A stretch of DNA of 64,000 bases, from NCBI RefSeq assembly GCF_000682675.1, contig NZ_AWFA01000004.1:1-64000 (forward strand), read 5' to 3'. The notes beneath the pieces were generated by a model. It did no database searches. It worked only from the letters and a program-made list of their open reading frames with translations, and was not told where the DNA came from. Origin of the DNA: Hyphomonas pacifica (GTDB lineage Bacteria > Pseudomonadota > Alphaproteobacteria > Caulobacterales > Hyphomonadaceae). Both the position numbers and the translations under genes were made by a program. Positions 24,672-34,213 of this stretch are shown piece after piece. Within the stretch, counting starts at the first letter, position 1. Each line of letters starts with the position of its first letter.

Positions 24672-24857
24672 TCAGCGCAAGACACCTCGCCGCGTCAGCC
24701 AGAGTGAATACACGAACAGCAGGATCGCAATCAGCATGATGGCGGCCGTGAAGGCCGGGCTATGAACAATCTTGTGCAGGGCTTCTCTCGGACTGGCTGA
24801 GGTCCGGGGCCGAGGGTGGGTGACGCCGCACGCAACAGCGGCTACACCTGCCAGCAA
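24672..24857 (-). CDS. Possible small membrane protein
   Basis: About 61 residues from a TTG codon: a hydrophobic start (LAGVAAVACGV) and one clear membrane helix near the C-terminus (AFTAAIMLIAILLFVYSLWL) followed by RRGVLR. No ATG lies in frame outside the polA gene and no good ribosome site is seen, so the start is uncertain. It is divergent from polA. Confidence 0.35.
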   Translation of the reverse strand: MLAGVAAVACGVTHPRPRTSASPREALHKIVHSPAFTAAIMLIAILLFVYSLWLTRRGVLR

Positions 24858-24874
24858 CAGAGGATTCTTGACCC

Positions 24875-27664
24875 ATGGCCACTGCCCCCGTCGACAAGGA
24901 CAGTCATCTCTATCTAGTGGATGCCAGCGCGTATATTTTCCGCGCCTTCCATGCCCTGCCACCCCTGACGCGGCAGAGTGACGGCCTGCCGATTGGTGCG
25001 GTCAGCGGCTTCTGCAACATGTTGTTCAAGCTGCTGGAAGATTTGAAAGGCGATGACCGCCCGACGCATTTTGCTTGCATCTTCGACAAATCCTCCATCA
25101 CCTTCCGCAATGAATTGTACGACCAGTACAAGGCCAACCGCCCCGAGCCGCCGGAGGAGCTGCGCCCGCAATTCCCGCTGGTGCGCCGCGCTGCCGAGGC
25201 CTTTGCCGCCCATGCCATCGAGATGGAAGGCTTCGAAGCCGACGATTTGATCGCGACCTATGCCCGCCAGGCCGAGGCGAAGGGCGCGCGCGTGACCATC
25301 GTGTCTTCGGACAAGGATCTGATGCAGCTCGTCTCTGACAAGGTGGTGATGCTGGACACGATGAAGAACCGCACGCTGGGCCGTGAGGAAGTGTTCGAGA
25401 AGTTTGGCGTCGGCCCGGAAAAGGTGGTCGACATCCAGTCTCTGGCTGGCGACAGCGTGGACAATGTGCCCGGCGCCCCCGGCATTGGCGTGAAGACCGC
25501 CGCGCAATTGCTGGATGAGTATGGCGATCTCGAAACGCTGCTGGAACGCGCCGGGGAGATCAAACAGCCAAAGCGTCGCCAGACGCTGATCGAGAATGAG
25601 GACCTGATCCGCATCTCCAAACAGCTCGTCACCCTGAAGGATGACGTGCCGCTGGAACTGCCGCTGGAAGACCTGGCCGTTCAGGATCCTGACCCGGACA
25701 CACTGATCAGCTTCCTGGAGGAAATGGAATTCCGCACTATCACCCGCCGCGTGCGCGAAATGATGGAACTGGAAGGTGCGATCGAAAGCGCTCAGCCTGC
25801 GGAAGACCCGATCGACCGCAGCAAATATGTCTGCGTGCGCGAGTTTGAGGTTCTGGAAGACTGGGTCGCCCGCGCCACAAAGCAGGGCTATGTGGCTGTC
25901 GATACTGAGACGGACAGCCTCGACTCGATTGCGGCAAATCTTGTCGGCGTCTCCCTGGCGCTATCCCCAAACGAAGCGTGCTACATACCGCTCGCTCATG
26001 TCGATCCGGACGGGGCGGGTGATGGCGACATGTTCGGTGCAGACCCTCCGCGCCAGATCCGCATGAAGGATGCCCTGCGCGCCTTGAAGCCGATGCTGGA
26101 AGATCCGTCTGTCCTGAAGATTGGCCAGAACATCAAATATGATCTCTCCATCTTTTCGACACACAAGATTGATGTCGCACCCATAGATGACACGATGCTG
26201 CTGTCCTATGTTCTGAATGCGGGCAAGCACAATCACGGCATGGACACGCTGTCTGAACGCTACCTTCAGCACAATACCATTCCGTTCAAGGAGATTGCGG
26301 GCACCGGAAAATCTCAAGTCACATTCGATAAGATCGCGCTGGACAAGGCGACGGAATACGCCGCCGAAGATGCCGACGTCACGCTGCGCCTGTGGCACAT
26401 TTTCAAGCCTCAACTGCGCCCGGAAAAGGTCACGACAGTCTACGAGACGCTGGAACGTCCGCTGGTGCCTGTGCTAGCAAGGATGGAGCAGGAAGGTATC
26501 AAGGTGGACCGCGACCGCCTCTCTCGCCTGTCGTCTGACTTTTCCCAGCGCATGGCCGCGCTGGAGGCCGAAGCCTATGAGCAGGCAGGCCGAGAGTTCA
26601 ACATTGGCAGCCCTAAACAGCTGGGCGAAATTCTGTTCGACGAGATGGGCCTGGAAGGCGGCAAGCGGACGAAATCCGGCGCATGGCAAACCGATGCCGA
26701 TGTGCTGGAAGGTCTGGCCGCGGCGGGCCATGGTCTGCCGCGCACGATTGTGGACTGGCGCACCCTGTCCAAGCTGCGCTCCACTTATACTGAGGCCCTG
26801 CAAGCCGCGATCAACAAGAACACGGGCCGTGTTCACACCAGCTTCTCCATGGCGGTTGCGCAGACAGGGCGGCTTTCCTCAACCGATCCGAACCTGCAGA
26901 ACATCCCGGTGCGGACGGAAGAAGGCCGCAAGATCCGAGAGGCCTTCATCGCCGAGAAGGGCAATGTGCTCGTCAGCGCCGACTATAGCCAGATCGAGCT
27001 GCGCATATTGGCCCATATTGCCGACATTGATGCGCTGAAAAGCGCCTTCAAGGAAGGCCTCGACATTCACGCCATGACCGCCAGCGAGATGTTCGGTGTG
27101 CCGATTGAGGGCATGGACCCAATGGTGCGCCGTCAGGCCAAGGCCATCAATTTCGGCATCATCTACGGCATTTCCGGCTTCGGCCTCGCCCGCCAGCTGG
27201 GCATTCCACAGTCTGAGGCCAGCGACTACATCAAGACCTATTTCAAACGCTTTCCTGGCATCCGCGCTTATATGGACGAGACCAAGGCCTTCGCCAAAGA
27301 GCATGGCTATGTCACGACCGCGTTTGGACGGAAGATCAATCTGTCCGGCATCCAGTCCAAAGGCCCGCAAAAGGCTTTTGCGGAGCGTCAGGCCATCAAC
27401 GCGCCAATCCAGGGCTCAGCCGCAGACATCATCAAACGCGCCATGATCCGTATGCCGGACGCGCTAGCCGATGCGGGGCTAAAGGCAAGGATGCTGTTGC
27501 AGGTGCATGACGAACTCGTCTTCGAATGCCCCGAGAAAGAAGCCGACAAGCTGATCGAGGTGGCGCAGGCAACCATGCAGGGCGCCGCTGGACCGGCCTT
27601 GCAGCTGTCCGTGCCGCTGGAAGTAGAGGCGCGCGCCGCCAAGAACTGGGCCGAAGCGCACTAG
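24875..27664 (+). CDS. polA: DNA polymerase I
   Basis: A 929-residue enzyme with all three domains. The 5'-3' exonuclease (1-300) has YLVDASAYIFRAFHA, EADDLIATYAR, SSDKDLMQLV and GDSVDNVPGAPGIGVKTA. The 3'-5' exonuclease (about 325-515) has an intact AVDTETDSLD. The polymerase (about 550-929) has the motif A segment SADYSQIELRILAH, the finger helix RRQAKAINFGIIYG and motif C QVHDELVFE. It acts in Okazaki fragment processing and repair. Unlike some alphaproteobacterial versions, the proofreading acids look intact. Stands alone. Confidence 0.97.
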   Translation: MATAPVDKDSHLYLVDASAYIFRAFHALPPLTRQSDGLPIGAVSGFCNMLFKLLEDLKGDDRPTHFACIFDKSSITFRNELYDQYKANRPEPPEELRPQFPLVRRAAEAFAAHAIEMEGFEADDLIATYARQAEAKGARVTIVSSDKDLMQLVSDKVVMLDTMKNRTLGREEVFEKFGVGPEKVVDIQSLAGDSVDNVPGAPGIGVKTAAQLLDEYGDLETLLERAGEIKQPKRRQTLIENEDLIRISKQLVTLKDDVPLELPLEDLAVQDPDPDTLISFLEEMEFRTITRRVREMMELEGAIESAQPAEDPIDRSKYVCVREFEVLEDWVARATKQGYVAVDTETDSLDSIAANLVGVSLALSPNEACYIPLAHVDPDGAGDGDMFGADPPRQIRMKDALRALKPMLEDPSVLKIGQNIKYDLSIFSTHKIDVAPIDDTMLLSYVLNAGKHNHGMDTLSERYLQHNTIPFKEIAGTGKSQVTFDKIALDKATEYAAEDADVTLRLWHIFKPQLRPEKVTTVYETLERPLVPVLARMEQEGIKVDRDRLSRLSSDFSQRMAALEAEAYEQAGREFNIGSPKQLGEILFDEMGLEGGKRTKSGAWQTDADVLEGLAAAGHGLPRTIVDWRTLSKLRSTYTEALQAAINKNTGRVHTSFSMAVAQTGRLSSTDPNLQNIPVRTEEGRKIREAFIAEKGNVLVSADYSQIELRILAHIADIDALKSAFKEGLDIHAMTASEMFGVPIEGMDPMVRRQAKAINFGIIYGISGFGLARQLGIPQSEASDYIKTYFKRFPGIRAYMDETKAFAKEHGYVTTAFGRKINLSGIQSKGPQKAFAERQAINAPIQGSAADIIKRAMIRMPDALADAGLKARMLLQVHDELVFECPEKEADKLIEVAQATMQGAAGPALQLSVPLEVEARAAKNWAEAH

Positions 27665-27735
27665 GCGGGACAGGAGAGGGCCTTCCTGCCCTAGCCCCCC
27701 GCCTGACACCTTCCGTGCCTCGTCATATGACTGCA

Positions 27736-27828
27736 AATTGGGAAATCTTCCCAATTCCAGCTCACCTATGCCGCGAAGATCACTTGCCTGTGCAGCAAGT
27801 GATCGTATCTTTCAGGAAATTTTCTGAA
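27736..27828. promoter_or_regulatory. Three inverted repeats in the polA to PLP-enzyme gap
   Basis: AATTGGGAA/TTCCCAATT (27736-27744, 27748-27756, 3-base spacer) is perfect. GATCACTTGC/GCAAGTGATC (27778-27787, 27795-27804, 7-base spacer) is perfect. An 18-base near-palindrome (27811-27828, TTCAGG...CTGAA) has one mismatched pair. None is followed by a T run, so terminators are unlikely. They lie 75-170 bases before the ATG of the PLP enzyme and may be operators for it. Confidence 0.55.
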
Positions 27829-27903
27829 TCGCAGTTGTCACATGTTCGTAAGGCGCTCAGGCTGCTAGCTATGCAGAGTCGCAATAGAGACCGAGGCAGA
27901 CTC

Positions 27904-28929
27904 ATGCCATTTAATTCCGCTCCGAATGAGTGTCCCTTCAAAATTGGCCACACGCCCCTCACCCGGTTCAGCATCCAGATTGGCGATCATCAGCATGAAT
28001 TGCTGATCAAGGAAGAGCGCCTCAATGAATTCGGATCAATCAAGGACCGTGTGGCCTGGTATATCCTGTCGCGCACGATAGAAGCGCAAGGCCCCGTCAC
28101 GGCGGTCGTGGACGCCTCATCCGGCAATTATGGCAACGCCCTCGCCTGCATCTGCGAGCGCCAGGGCATTGAAGCGACAATTGTCTCCTCCCCCTCGATC
28201 AGCGCCTATAATGCCGAGGGCATCCGCAAGGCGGGTGCCCGGCTGGTGATCGCTGAGGCGCAGCCCGGCGAATCCTCCAATGCCGCCCGGATGCGCGTGG
28301 CTGGTGAGATCGCCAAGGCCGAGGGCATGGTGTTTCTGGACCAGTACGCCAACTTCCTGAACCCGGCCTCCCACCAGAACTGGACCGCGCCGGAAGTGTT
28401 CGCGCAAGGCCCGTTTGATGCCTGTTTCGCCACGTCTTCTTCTGGCGGCACAGCGCGCGGCTTCACAGATTATTTGCGGGCGCATCAGGACAAGACGCCG
28501 CTCTTCCTGGTCGAGCCGCAAGGCTCCTGCGCCTTTGTCGCGCCGGATGATAGCGATGGCGAAAAGCTGAAGATCCCCGGCTATGGCAGCCAGCGCCGGT
28601 CCACCTTCGCTGAGATTACCCCGCCGCCAGCCATGCTGCGCGTGCAGGAACCCGCCGTTCTGGCCGCGTTCGCGCTGTTGCATGAGCACAAGCTGGCCGA
28701 GGTCGGCCTGTCCAGTGTGGGCGTGATGCTGGGTGCCATGCAATGGTTGTCCGAACAGGATGGCCCGCGCAGCGCCGTATGCATCTGCGCCGATGGTGAT
28801 GAGCGTTACGTGGATGAGTTCGAGGGCCGCTATCTGCCGTCCGTCGATCGCGCGGACTATGATGCCGCCTATGCGGAATTGAGTCCGATTATCGCCTCCA
28901 TGAAGCAGGTGATGCGGGCCAACGCCTAG
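27904..28929 (+). CDS. PLP-dependent enzyme of the cysteine synthase/SbnA type
   Basis: A 341-residue fold-type II PLP enzyme. The lysine lies in GSIKDRVAWYIL, DASSGNYGNALA is the substrate loop, VSSPSISAYNAEGIRKAGARLV follows (about residues 91-112), and SSSGGTARG binds the cofactor phosphate. The motifs differ from true cysteine synthase (TSGNTG is replaced by SSGNYG), closer to SbnA-like enzymes that make diaminopropionate precursors or to other beta-replacement enzymes. The reaction cannot be fixed from sequence alone. The frame is open to 27526 inside polA; ATG 27904 gives the natural start. Three inverted repeats lie upstream. Confidence 0.75.
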   Translation: MPFNSAPNECPFKIGHTPLTRFSIQIGDHQHELLIKEERLNEFGSIKDRVAWYILSRTIEAQGPVTAVVDASSGNYGNALACICERQGIEATIVSSPSISAYNAEGIRKAGARLVIAEAQPGESSNAARMRVAGEIAKAEGMVFLDQYANFLNPASHQNWTAPEVFAQGPFDACFATSSSGGTARGFTDYLRAHQDKTPLFLVEPQGSCAFVAPDDSDGEKLKIPGYGSQRRSTFAEITPPPAMLRVQEPAVLAAFALLHEHKLAEVGLSSVGVMLGAMQWLSEQDGPRSAVCICADGDERYVDEFEGRYLPSVDRADYDAAYAELSPIIASMKQVMRANA

Positions 28930-29044
28930 CAAATACTGACCTTCGCAAACCCAAGGCCTGCGCCTGCCCCTACCGCGCAGGCAAGCGCGCTGCGCGACAA
29001 TCACCGTTGATAAACCCCGGACTGGGGTCTATTTGCACCGCAAG

Positions 29045-29066
29045 GGCATTTGACCGATCAAATGCC
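29045..29066. promoter_or_regulatory. Perfect inverted repeat upstream of ilvD
   Basis: GGCATTTG (29045-29052) and CAAATGCC (29059-29066) with a 6-base spacer, ending 25 bases before the preferred GTG start of ilvD. It could be an operator or a leader hairpin. Confidence 0.45.
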
Positions 29067-29091
29067 GACACGTCGAGTAAAGAGGCACAAA

Positions 29092-30936
29092 GTGGCAGTT
29101 CTGTATCGTTCCCGCACATCGACCCATGGACGCAACATGGCAGGCGCACGCGGCCTGTGGCGCGCCACTGGCATGAAGGATGGTGATTTCGGGAAGCCGA
29201 TTATTGCGGTCGTGAACTCTTTCACCCAGTTCGTGCCGGGCCATGTTCACCTGAAAGACCTTGGCCAGCTGGTCGCTCGTGAGATCGAGGCGGCAGGCGG
29301 TGTGGCCAAGGAATTCAACACGATTGCCGTCGATGACGGCATCGCGATGGGTCATGACGGCATGCTGTACTCGCTGCCGAGCCGCGAAGTGATCGCCGAC
29401 AGCGTCGAGTATATGGTCAATGCCCACTGCGCCGATGCGATGGTGTGCATCTCCAATTGCGACAAGATCACGCCCGGCATGATGATGGCGGCGCTGCGCC
29501 TGGATATTCCGGTCGTGTTCGTCTCCGGCGGGCCGATGGAGGCTGGCAAGGTCGATATTGATGGCGAGCTGCGCTCGGTCGACCTGATCGACGCGATGAT
29601 CGAAGCGGCCAATCCGGACCGGACCGATGCCGAGGTTGAAGCCTTCGAGCAGGGTGCCTGCCCGACCTGCGGCTCCTGCTCCGGCATGTTCACGGCGAAC
29701 TCCATGAACTGCCTTGCTGAGGCGCTGGGCCTCGCCCTGCCCGGCAATGGCTCGACGCTTGCGACCCATGCTGACCGGGAAAAACTGTTCCGCCGCGCGG
29801 GCCGCCGCATCGTGGAGCTGACCAAGGATTATTACGACAATGGGAACACGGCCGTGTCGTCCCGCGGCATTGCCACCAAGGCCGCATTCGAGAACGCCAT
29901 GACGCTGGACATCGCCATGGGCGGCTCGACCAATACGATCCTGCACCTGCTGGCCATTGCCCGCGAAGGCGAGGTGGACTTCACGCTGGACGATATCGAC
30001 CGCCTGAGCCGTCAGACGCCTTGCCTGTGCAAGGTCGCGCCCGCGGTTGCCAATGTGCACATGGAAGACGTGCACCGCGCTGGCGGCATCTTCGGCATTT
30101 TGGGAGAGCTGAACCGCGCGGGCAAGCTGGACACGTCCGTTGCGACGATCCATTCCGCGACGCTGGAAGAAGCGATCCAGACCTGGGACATCACCACCTC
30201 CAATGATCCGGACGTGCAGGAACTGTTCCTGGCCGCGCCGGGCGGCGTGCGCACGACGCAGGCCTTCAGCCAGTCGCGCCGCTACAAGGAACTGGACCAG
30301 GACCGCGCAGGCGGCGTCATCCGCTCCGCCGATCATGCCTTCTCTCAGGATGGCGGCCTGGCCGTTCTGTTCGGCAACATCGCCGAGCAAGGCTGTGTCG
30401 TGAAAACGGCGGGCGTCGATGATTCCATCCTGAAATTCTCCGGCCCGGCGATTGTCTGCGAAAGCCAGGAAGAGGCCTGCAAGCGCATCCTGAGCAAGGA
30501 AGTCAAAGCCGGCGATGTGGTCATCATCCGCTATGAAGGCCCGCGCGGCGGACCGGGCATGCAGGAAATGCTGTACCCGACTTCATACCTGAAATCGATG
30601 AAGCTGGGCAAAGCCTGCGCGCTGATCACCGATGGCCGCTTCTCCGGCGGCACGTCCGGTCTTTCGATTGGCCATGTCAGCCCGGAAGCGGCGGAAGGCG
30701 GCCTGATCGGCCTTGTCGAAGAAGGCGACATCATCGAGATCGACATCCCGAACCGCACCATCCATGCGAAGATCGACGATGCTGAAATCGCGCGCCGCCG
30801 TGCCGCGATGGAAGCCAAAGGCGACAAGGCTTGGAAACCGGTCGAAGAGCGCCCCCGCAAAGTGAGCCGTGCCCTGAAGGTCTACGCGGCTCATGTGGGC
30901 AATGCCTCGCAGGGCGCTGTGCGGCTGGATCCGTAA
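29092..30936 (+). CDS. ilvD: Dihydroxy-acid dehydratase
   Basis: A 614-residue Fe-S dehydratase, matching the 616 of E. coli. [18 protein letters not shown] opens the protein. [12 protein letters not shown] and [20 protein letters not shown] (the cluster cysteines), [13 protein letters not shown], and the C-terminal [14 protein letters not shown] then [14 protein letters not shown] are all present. It makes the 2-oxo acids of valine and isoleucine synthesis. The frame is open to a TTG at 29050, but AAAGAGG six bases before GTG 29092 and the family's usual length favour GTG. No other ilv gene is adjacent. Confidence 0.95.
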   Translation: MAVLYRSRTSTHGRNMAGARGLWRATGMKDGDFGKPIIAVVNSFTQFVPGHVHLKDLGQLVAREIEAAGGVAKEFNTIAVDDGIAMGHDGMLYSLPSREVIADSVEYMVNAHCADAMVCISNCDKITPGMMMAALRLDIPVVFVSGGPMEAGKVDIDGELRSVDLIDAMIEAANPDRTDAEVEAFEQGACPTCGSCSGMFTANSMNCLAEALGLALPGNGSTLATHADREKLFRRAGRRIVELTKDYYDNGNTAVSSRGIATKAAFENAMTLDIAMGGSTNTILHLLAIAREGEVDFTLDDIDRLSRQTPCLCKVAPAVANVHMEDVHRAGGIFGILGELNRAGKLDTSVATIHSATLEEAIQTWDITTSNDPDVQELFLAAPGGVRTTQAFSQSRRYKELDQDRAGGVIRSADHAFSQDGGLAVLFGNIAEQGCVVKTAGVDDSILKFSGPAIVCESQEEACKRILSKEVKAGDVVIIRYEGPRGGPGMQEMLYPTSYLKSMKLGKACALITDGRFSGGTSGLSIGHVSPEAAEGGLIGLVEEGDIIEIDIPNRTIHAKIDDAEIARRRAAMEAKGDKAWKPVEERPRKVSRALKVYAAHVGNASQGAVRLDP

Positions 30937-31039
30937 GCAGCCTGAACAGCACTGCGCAAAGCCAAAAAGTCGCACAATCGAAAGTTGACAAACATGCCCC
31001 TGGCCAGCTGGAGTGGTTGGCTATTTGGAGGGGTATTTC

Positions 31040-31951
31040 TTGCTCAAGAAAACGATGATTTTCGCCTTGCTGGCGAATGTGACCGCCTGCGCCACAACCT
31101 ACACAGTACCCAGTGAAGAGGCGCCACCAGAATGGCGCGAGGATGGAAAGCCGATGGGCTTTGGACCTGTCGAAGGATCGGCCAAATCCTTTCCGGGAAC
31201 CCTGAAAGAAAATGACGCCATGATGGAGTTCCTAGTCGAGAACGAACGGACCGCCATCATCACCGATGCATTGGAATGGACTGACCCGTATGGCGGAACG
31301 AACATCATTCCGGCAGGGTCCCCCGCTTACGCCCGCCAGTTCAGCTTGCAGATATCATCGACATACAGCTTCAGAAAAAACTTGAACGAACACAACAATC
31401 CGATTGAGTGGTGTGTGCCAAGGTTCGACAAAAAGGATGCTGTATGCATCTTCTGGGAAGGTTCCGAACAGGCTCGTTACATCGAGACATCCGGAGGTAC
31501 GCCACAAAACGCAAAACCTCTGTCACCATCGGGTATGGTTGGCCCGATGCCACATATCGAGGAACAGGCCGTCGATTTCGAGCATCCGATGAAAATCCAG
31601 GTTGTTGTCGACATGTTCCGGTCTGACTGGATAACCGTCGCTACCCGAGTCTCTGAAGGTGATGACTGGTCTTCTCTTGGAAGAAGCAAAGTGAAGTTTG
31701 ATGAGGACGGCACCGCCACAATCTCGCGCTTTCAGGGCGAATTCAAACTGACCGCTGATCGCCGCAAAAATGGAAAAATTACAGGTGTAAAGGTCGAGGT
31801 CTTCAAGGAGCCCAAGGCGGTTCGGATGGCCACATTCGAAGATGTCGTAAAAATGCTTATGCTTCTAAAAGCCGCTGAAGCGGAGACCAACAAGGCCCCA
31901 GAAGAAGGCAGCGCCAACGTTGATTCCGAGACTACCCCGGTCGAAGAATGA
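31040..31951 (+). CDS. Putative lipoprotein of unknown function
   Basis: A 303-residue protein. TTG 31040 with GGAGGGG six bases upstream gives MLKKTMIFALLANVTAC, a short lipoprotein signal with lipobox VTAC. The mature part has no recognised domain. It carries two cysteines in WCVPRFDKKDAVCIFW, which could form a disulfide, and a beta-rich C-terminal half ending in an acidic Glu/Thr-rich tail. Expected place is the inner face of the outer membrane or the periplasm. Stands alone after ilvD. Confidence 0.7.
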   Translation: MLKKTMIFALLANVTACATTYTVPSEEAPPEWREDGKPMGFGPVEGSAKSFPGTLKENDAMMEFLVENERTAIITDALEWTDPYGGTNIIPAGSPAYARQFSLQISSTYSFRKNLNEHNNPIEWCVPRFDKKDAVCIFWEGSEQARYIETSGGTPQNAKPLSPSGMVGPMPHIEEQAVDFEHPMKIQVVVDMFRSDWITVATRVSEGDDWSSLGRSKVKFDEDGTATISRFQGEFKLTADRRKNGKITGVKVEVFKEPKAVRMATFEDVVKMLMLLKAAEAETNKAPEEGSANVDSETTPVEE

Positions 31952-32023
31952 TGCAAGCGAAGCACCTGCGACGCCTGTGAGGGCGCTTGGGGGGTGGTTT
32001 GTTTTCCGGGCTGAGGTTCGCGG

Positions 32024-32488
32024 TCAGGTTTCCGGCAGGGGCAAGTCCCTTCTTCCAAGGGAGAAGGGGTTGGGGATGAGGGGGCGTAGAGCCGCCGAAA
32101 GTGCACCAAGTATGGCACATGCGTTGCCCCTCACCCCTGCCCTTGCTCGGGCGGACGCAGTGCGTCCGCCTTTCCTCACAAGCCCGAGGGAGAGGGAGTT
32201 CAGGTCCGTATACGCCGGGATAAAGGCGCGGCCGTCGCAGGCGGCGGCGAGGCGGTCACTGGCCGGGCGCGCGTGTGGCAGATCGTGCTGCGCTGTCTTC
32301 TGCCCCGGAATATAGTCAATTGATGACAGGTAGACGCGGCCGTTCGGCGTGACGCTCCAGTGATACTGAACACCCCTCCCATAGGTCATGCGGATCGCTG
32401 CGCGCAGCAGAACAAGCTGCGCCCAGATCAGCGGCCACATGATCTCCAGATGTGGCGGAAAGCCCTTGGGAGGATGAAAGAACGACAT
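32024..32488 (-). CDS. Conserved small protein whose 3' end is replaced by repeat DNA
   Basis: About 154 residues. The first 95 (MSFFHPPKGFPPHLEIMWPL then LLRAAIRMTYGRGVQYHWSV and GRVYLSSIDYIPGQ) read like a genuine conserved protein with one hydrophobic segment. From about residue 100 onward the frame runs through palindromic repeat DNA (32040-32210) and the product turns into Arg/Ala/Leu-rich filler. The natural protein may have ended near residue 95-100 before a repeat inserted. The ATG at 32503 is an alternative start; no convincing ribosome site helps. Confidence 0.5.
   Translation of the reverse strand: MSFFHPPKGFPPHLEIMWPLIWAQLVLLRAAIRMTYGRGVQYHWSVTPNGRVYLSSIDYIPGQKTAQHDLPHARPASDRLAAACDGRAFIPAYTDLNSLSLGLVRKGGRTASARARAGVRGNACAILGALSAALRPLIPNPFSLGRRDLPLPET
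32040..32210. repeat. Palindromic repeat element, family 1
   Basis: A stretch of nested inverted repeats: CCCTTCT/AGAAGGG (32047-32053, 32062-32068), the GC-rich pair GCGGACGCA/TGCGTCCGC (32151-32159, 32161-32169, one base between), and G-rich (TTGGGGATGAGGGG) facing C-rich (CCCCTCACCCC) arms. Composition and form suit a dispersed non-coding repeat. A second copy is not present in this window. Confidence 0.6.
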
Positions 32489-32614
32489 GGGCCCAGTATA
32501 CATCCGGATACGGAGGTGTCGGAAAACTATATTTTCGCGCCAATGTTTGCAGCAGGATGGGGCAGCTCAGGGGGTGGATAAGGGGATGATCCGGGGGCTT
32601 GTCCCTCTGTGGCT

Positions 32615-32700
32615 TCATCCTTCGACTTCGCTCAGGATGAGTCCGGAAGGGGGGCAGGATGACTCTGTACTAGAGAAGCGCTCATGCTGAGCGAAGTCAA
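32615..32700. repeat. REP-like element, family 2, copy A
   Basis: A 26-base unit at 32615-32640, starting TCATCCTTCGACTTCG and ending CAGGATGA with 7-base self-complementary ends. A degenerate inverted partner lies at 32682-32700 (17 of 19 bases match). The same 26 bases recur exactly at 36859-36884. It lies in a gap of about 410 bases (32504-32916) before chvI in which no gene is seen. Confidence 0.75.
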
Positions 32701-32916
32701 AGCGCGAGTGCGGGCAACCGCAGCAGAACAAGGCAAATGCGCCCCATTCTTCCTTAAATTGCCGTAATGTGAGCAAGCGCTCGCCCTAGTCGGCTGTTTT
32801 CATTGGAAATGCAGTTAAGGAGGGCTTTTGCCGTGGCGCGAACCGTGTTTGAACACCATATGGCCAAACGGCCCCACCCTGCCTATGGGTATAGTCTGGC
32901 TGAGAGGGATCGAGCG

Positions 32917-33609
32917 ATGACAACTTTGGCACTCGTGGATGATGACGAAAACATCGTTGCGTCCTTGAAGATGTTCTTTGAAGCGGAAGGCTATAATGTC
33001 CGCACCTATCATGATGGTGAGGCTGCCCTGCCTGCGCTGACAGAGACGCCACCGGACATTGCGATCCTGGACGTGAAGATGCCCAAGATGGACGGCATGG
33101 AATTGCTGCGCCGTCTGCGCCAGACTTCTGAACTGCCGGTCATCTTCCTGACCTCCAAGGATGAGGAAATCGACGAAGTGATCGGCTTCAATATCGGCGC
33201 CGATGATTTTGTTCGCAAACCCTGCTCCAACCGTCTGCTGGCCGAACGCGTCAAAGCCGTTCTGCGCCGGGCGCGTGGTGCGGGCGCTGCGCCGGAAGAA
33301 GGCGACCAGAAGCCGATCGTTCGCGGCAAGCTGACGCTGGACCCGAACCGCCATGCCTGCACCTGGGACGGCCACCCGGTACGTCTGACGGTGACGGAAT
33401 TCCTGATCCTTCAAGCGCTGGCCCAGCGCCCTGGCTATGTCAAAAGCCGCGACCAGCTGATGGACGCCGCCTATGACGACCAGATTTATGTCGACGACCG
33501 CACCATCGACAGCCATATCAAGCGCCTTCGCAAGAAGTTCCGCGAAGTGACCGACGAGTTCGACGCGATCGAGACGCTCTATGGCGTGGGCTACCGCTAT
33601 ACAGAATAG
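32917..33609 (+). CDS. chvI: ChvI-type response regulator
   Basis: A 230-residue OmpR-family regulator. The receiver has LVDDDENI, phosphorylation site D52 in [17 protein letters not shown] and a KP pair in VRKPCSN. The winged-helix output domain has [30 protein letters not shown] (about 165-194) and [14 protein letters not shown]. The [22 protein letters not shown] run (about 91-112) is typical of alphaproteobacterial ChvI, which controls envelope and acid-stress genes with ChvG. Start ATG 32917 follows AGAGGG; the longer frame from 32803 has no such site. Its kinase gene is 1.6 kb downstream rather than adjacent. Confidence 0.9.
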   Translation: MTTLALVDDDENIVASLKMFFEAEGYNVRTYHDGEAALPALTETPPDIAILDVKMPKMDGMELLRRLRQTSELPVIFLTSKDEEIDEVIGFNIGADDFVRKPCSNRLLAERVKAVLRRARGAGAAPEEGDQKPIVRGKLTLDPNRHACTWDGHPVRLTVTEFLILQALAQRPGYVKSRDQLMDAAYDDQIYVDDRTIDSHIKRLRKKFREVTDEFDAIETLYGVGYRYTE

Positions 33610-34213
33610 CGCCGTCACGGAAATCTATATTGGCGGGGCGGCCGACACACGGACACGCCTCGTCGCTGCCTTTGCCGAGGCACGAGCCGCAAAGCTGGCG
33701 CACTCTCACCGCGAGGCGCATTATTTCCCGCATTATGCTCCGCGCCGGGCGCGTCATCTGGCGCAGCGGCATATTGAGTCTGGACGTGAAATTGTGCTGA
33801 TCGGGCATAGCTGGGGCGGAGATACGGCGCTGCGCGTGCTGAAAGGCCTGTCTCCCGAGACGATCCCGCTGCTGGTCTGTGTTGATCCTGTGCCAAAGTC
33901 CCGCCTGAACCCGCCGCCCCGGCCGCTGAATGCGGAGCACATCCTGTTCATTGATGCGCGACCTACACGCCCCAACCAGTCAGACAAGGTGAAGGATTTC
34001 GGCCAGCTGTTCTGCGGCACGCTGCACCGGCGGCTGGAGTGCGCGCACACCGCCATCACGGCTGACCTGAACCATTTCGCGTTTTCGCAGATGATGCTGA
34101 CGCGTGCCGAAGACGGGCTGTCAGCATTGGACCGCATCAATCAGGTCGGCCAGATCAGCCAGCGAAGCCCAACCGCCAGCCCCAGTTCGGCAGCACAAGG
34201 ACCAAGAGGATGA
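33581..34213 (+). CDS. Alpha/beta-hydrolase-fold protein
   Basis: About 210 residues. The nucleophile elbow GHSWGG (S77) follows [20 protein letters not shown] gives the acid strand, and a likely catalytic His is in DLNHFAFSQ near residue 174. No lid domain is seen. The start overlaps the last 29 bases of chvI; a later start (for instance after [12 protein letters not shown]) is possible. The last 20 residues overlap the DUF3995 gene on the other strand. Substrate unknown; small family of proteobacterial hydrolases. Confidence 0.65.
   Translation: MAWATAIQNSAVTEIYIGGAADTRTRLVAAFAEARAAKLAHSHREAHYFPHYAPRRARHLAQRHIESGREIVLIGHSWGGDTALRVLKGLSPETIPLLVCVDPVPKSRLNPPPRPLNAEHILFIDARPTRPNQSDKVKDFGQLFCGTLHRRLECAHTAITADLNHFAFSQMMLTRAEDGLSALDRINQVGQISQRSPTASPSSAAQGPRG

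Noticed and set aside
27778-27804. polA terminator
   Set aside because: The inverted repeat is perfect but is more than 110 bases after the polA stop and has no T run.
29029-30390. 453-codon minus-strand open frame opposite ilvD
   Set aside because: Full overlap with an unmistakable ilvD gene and a composition typical of antisense frames (Ala, Arg, His, Gly).
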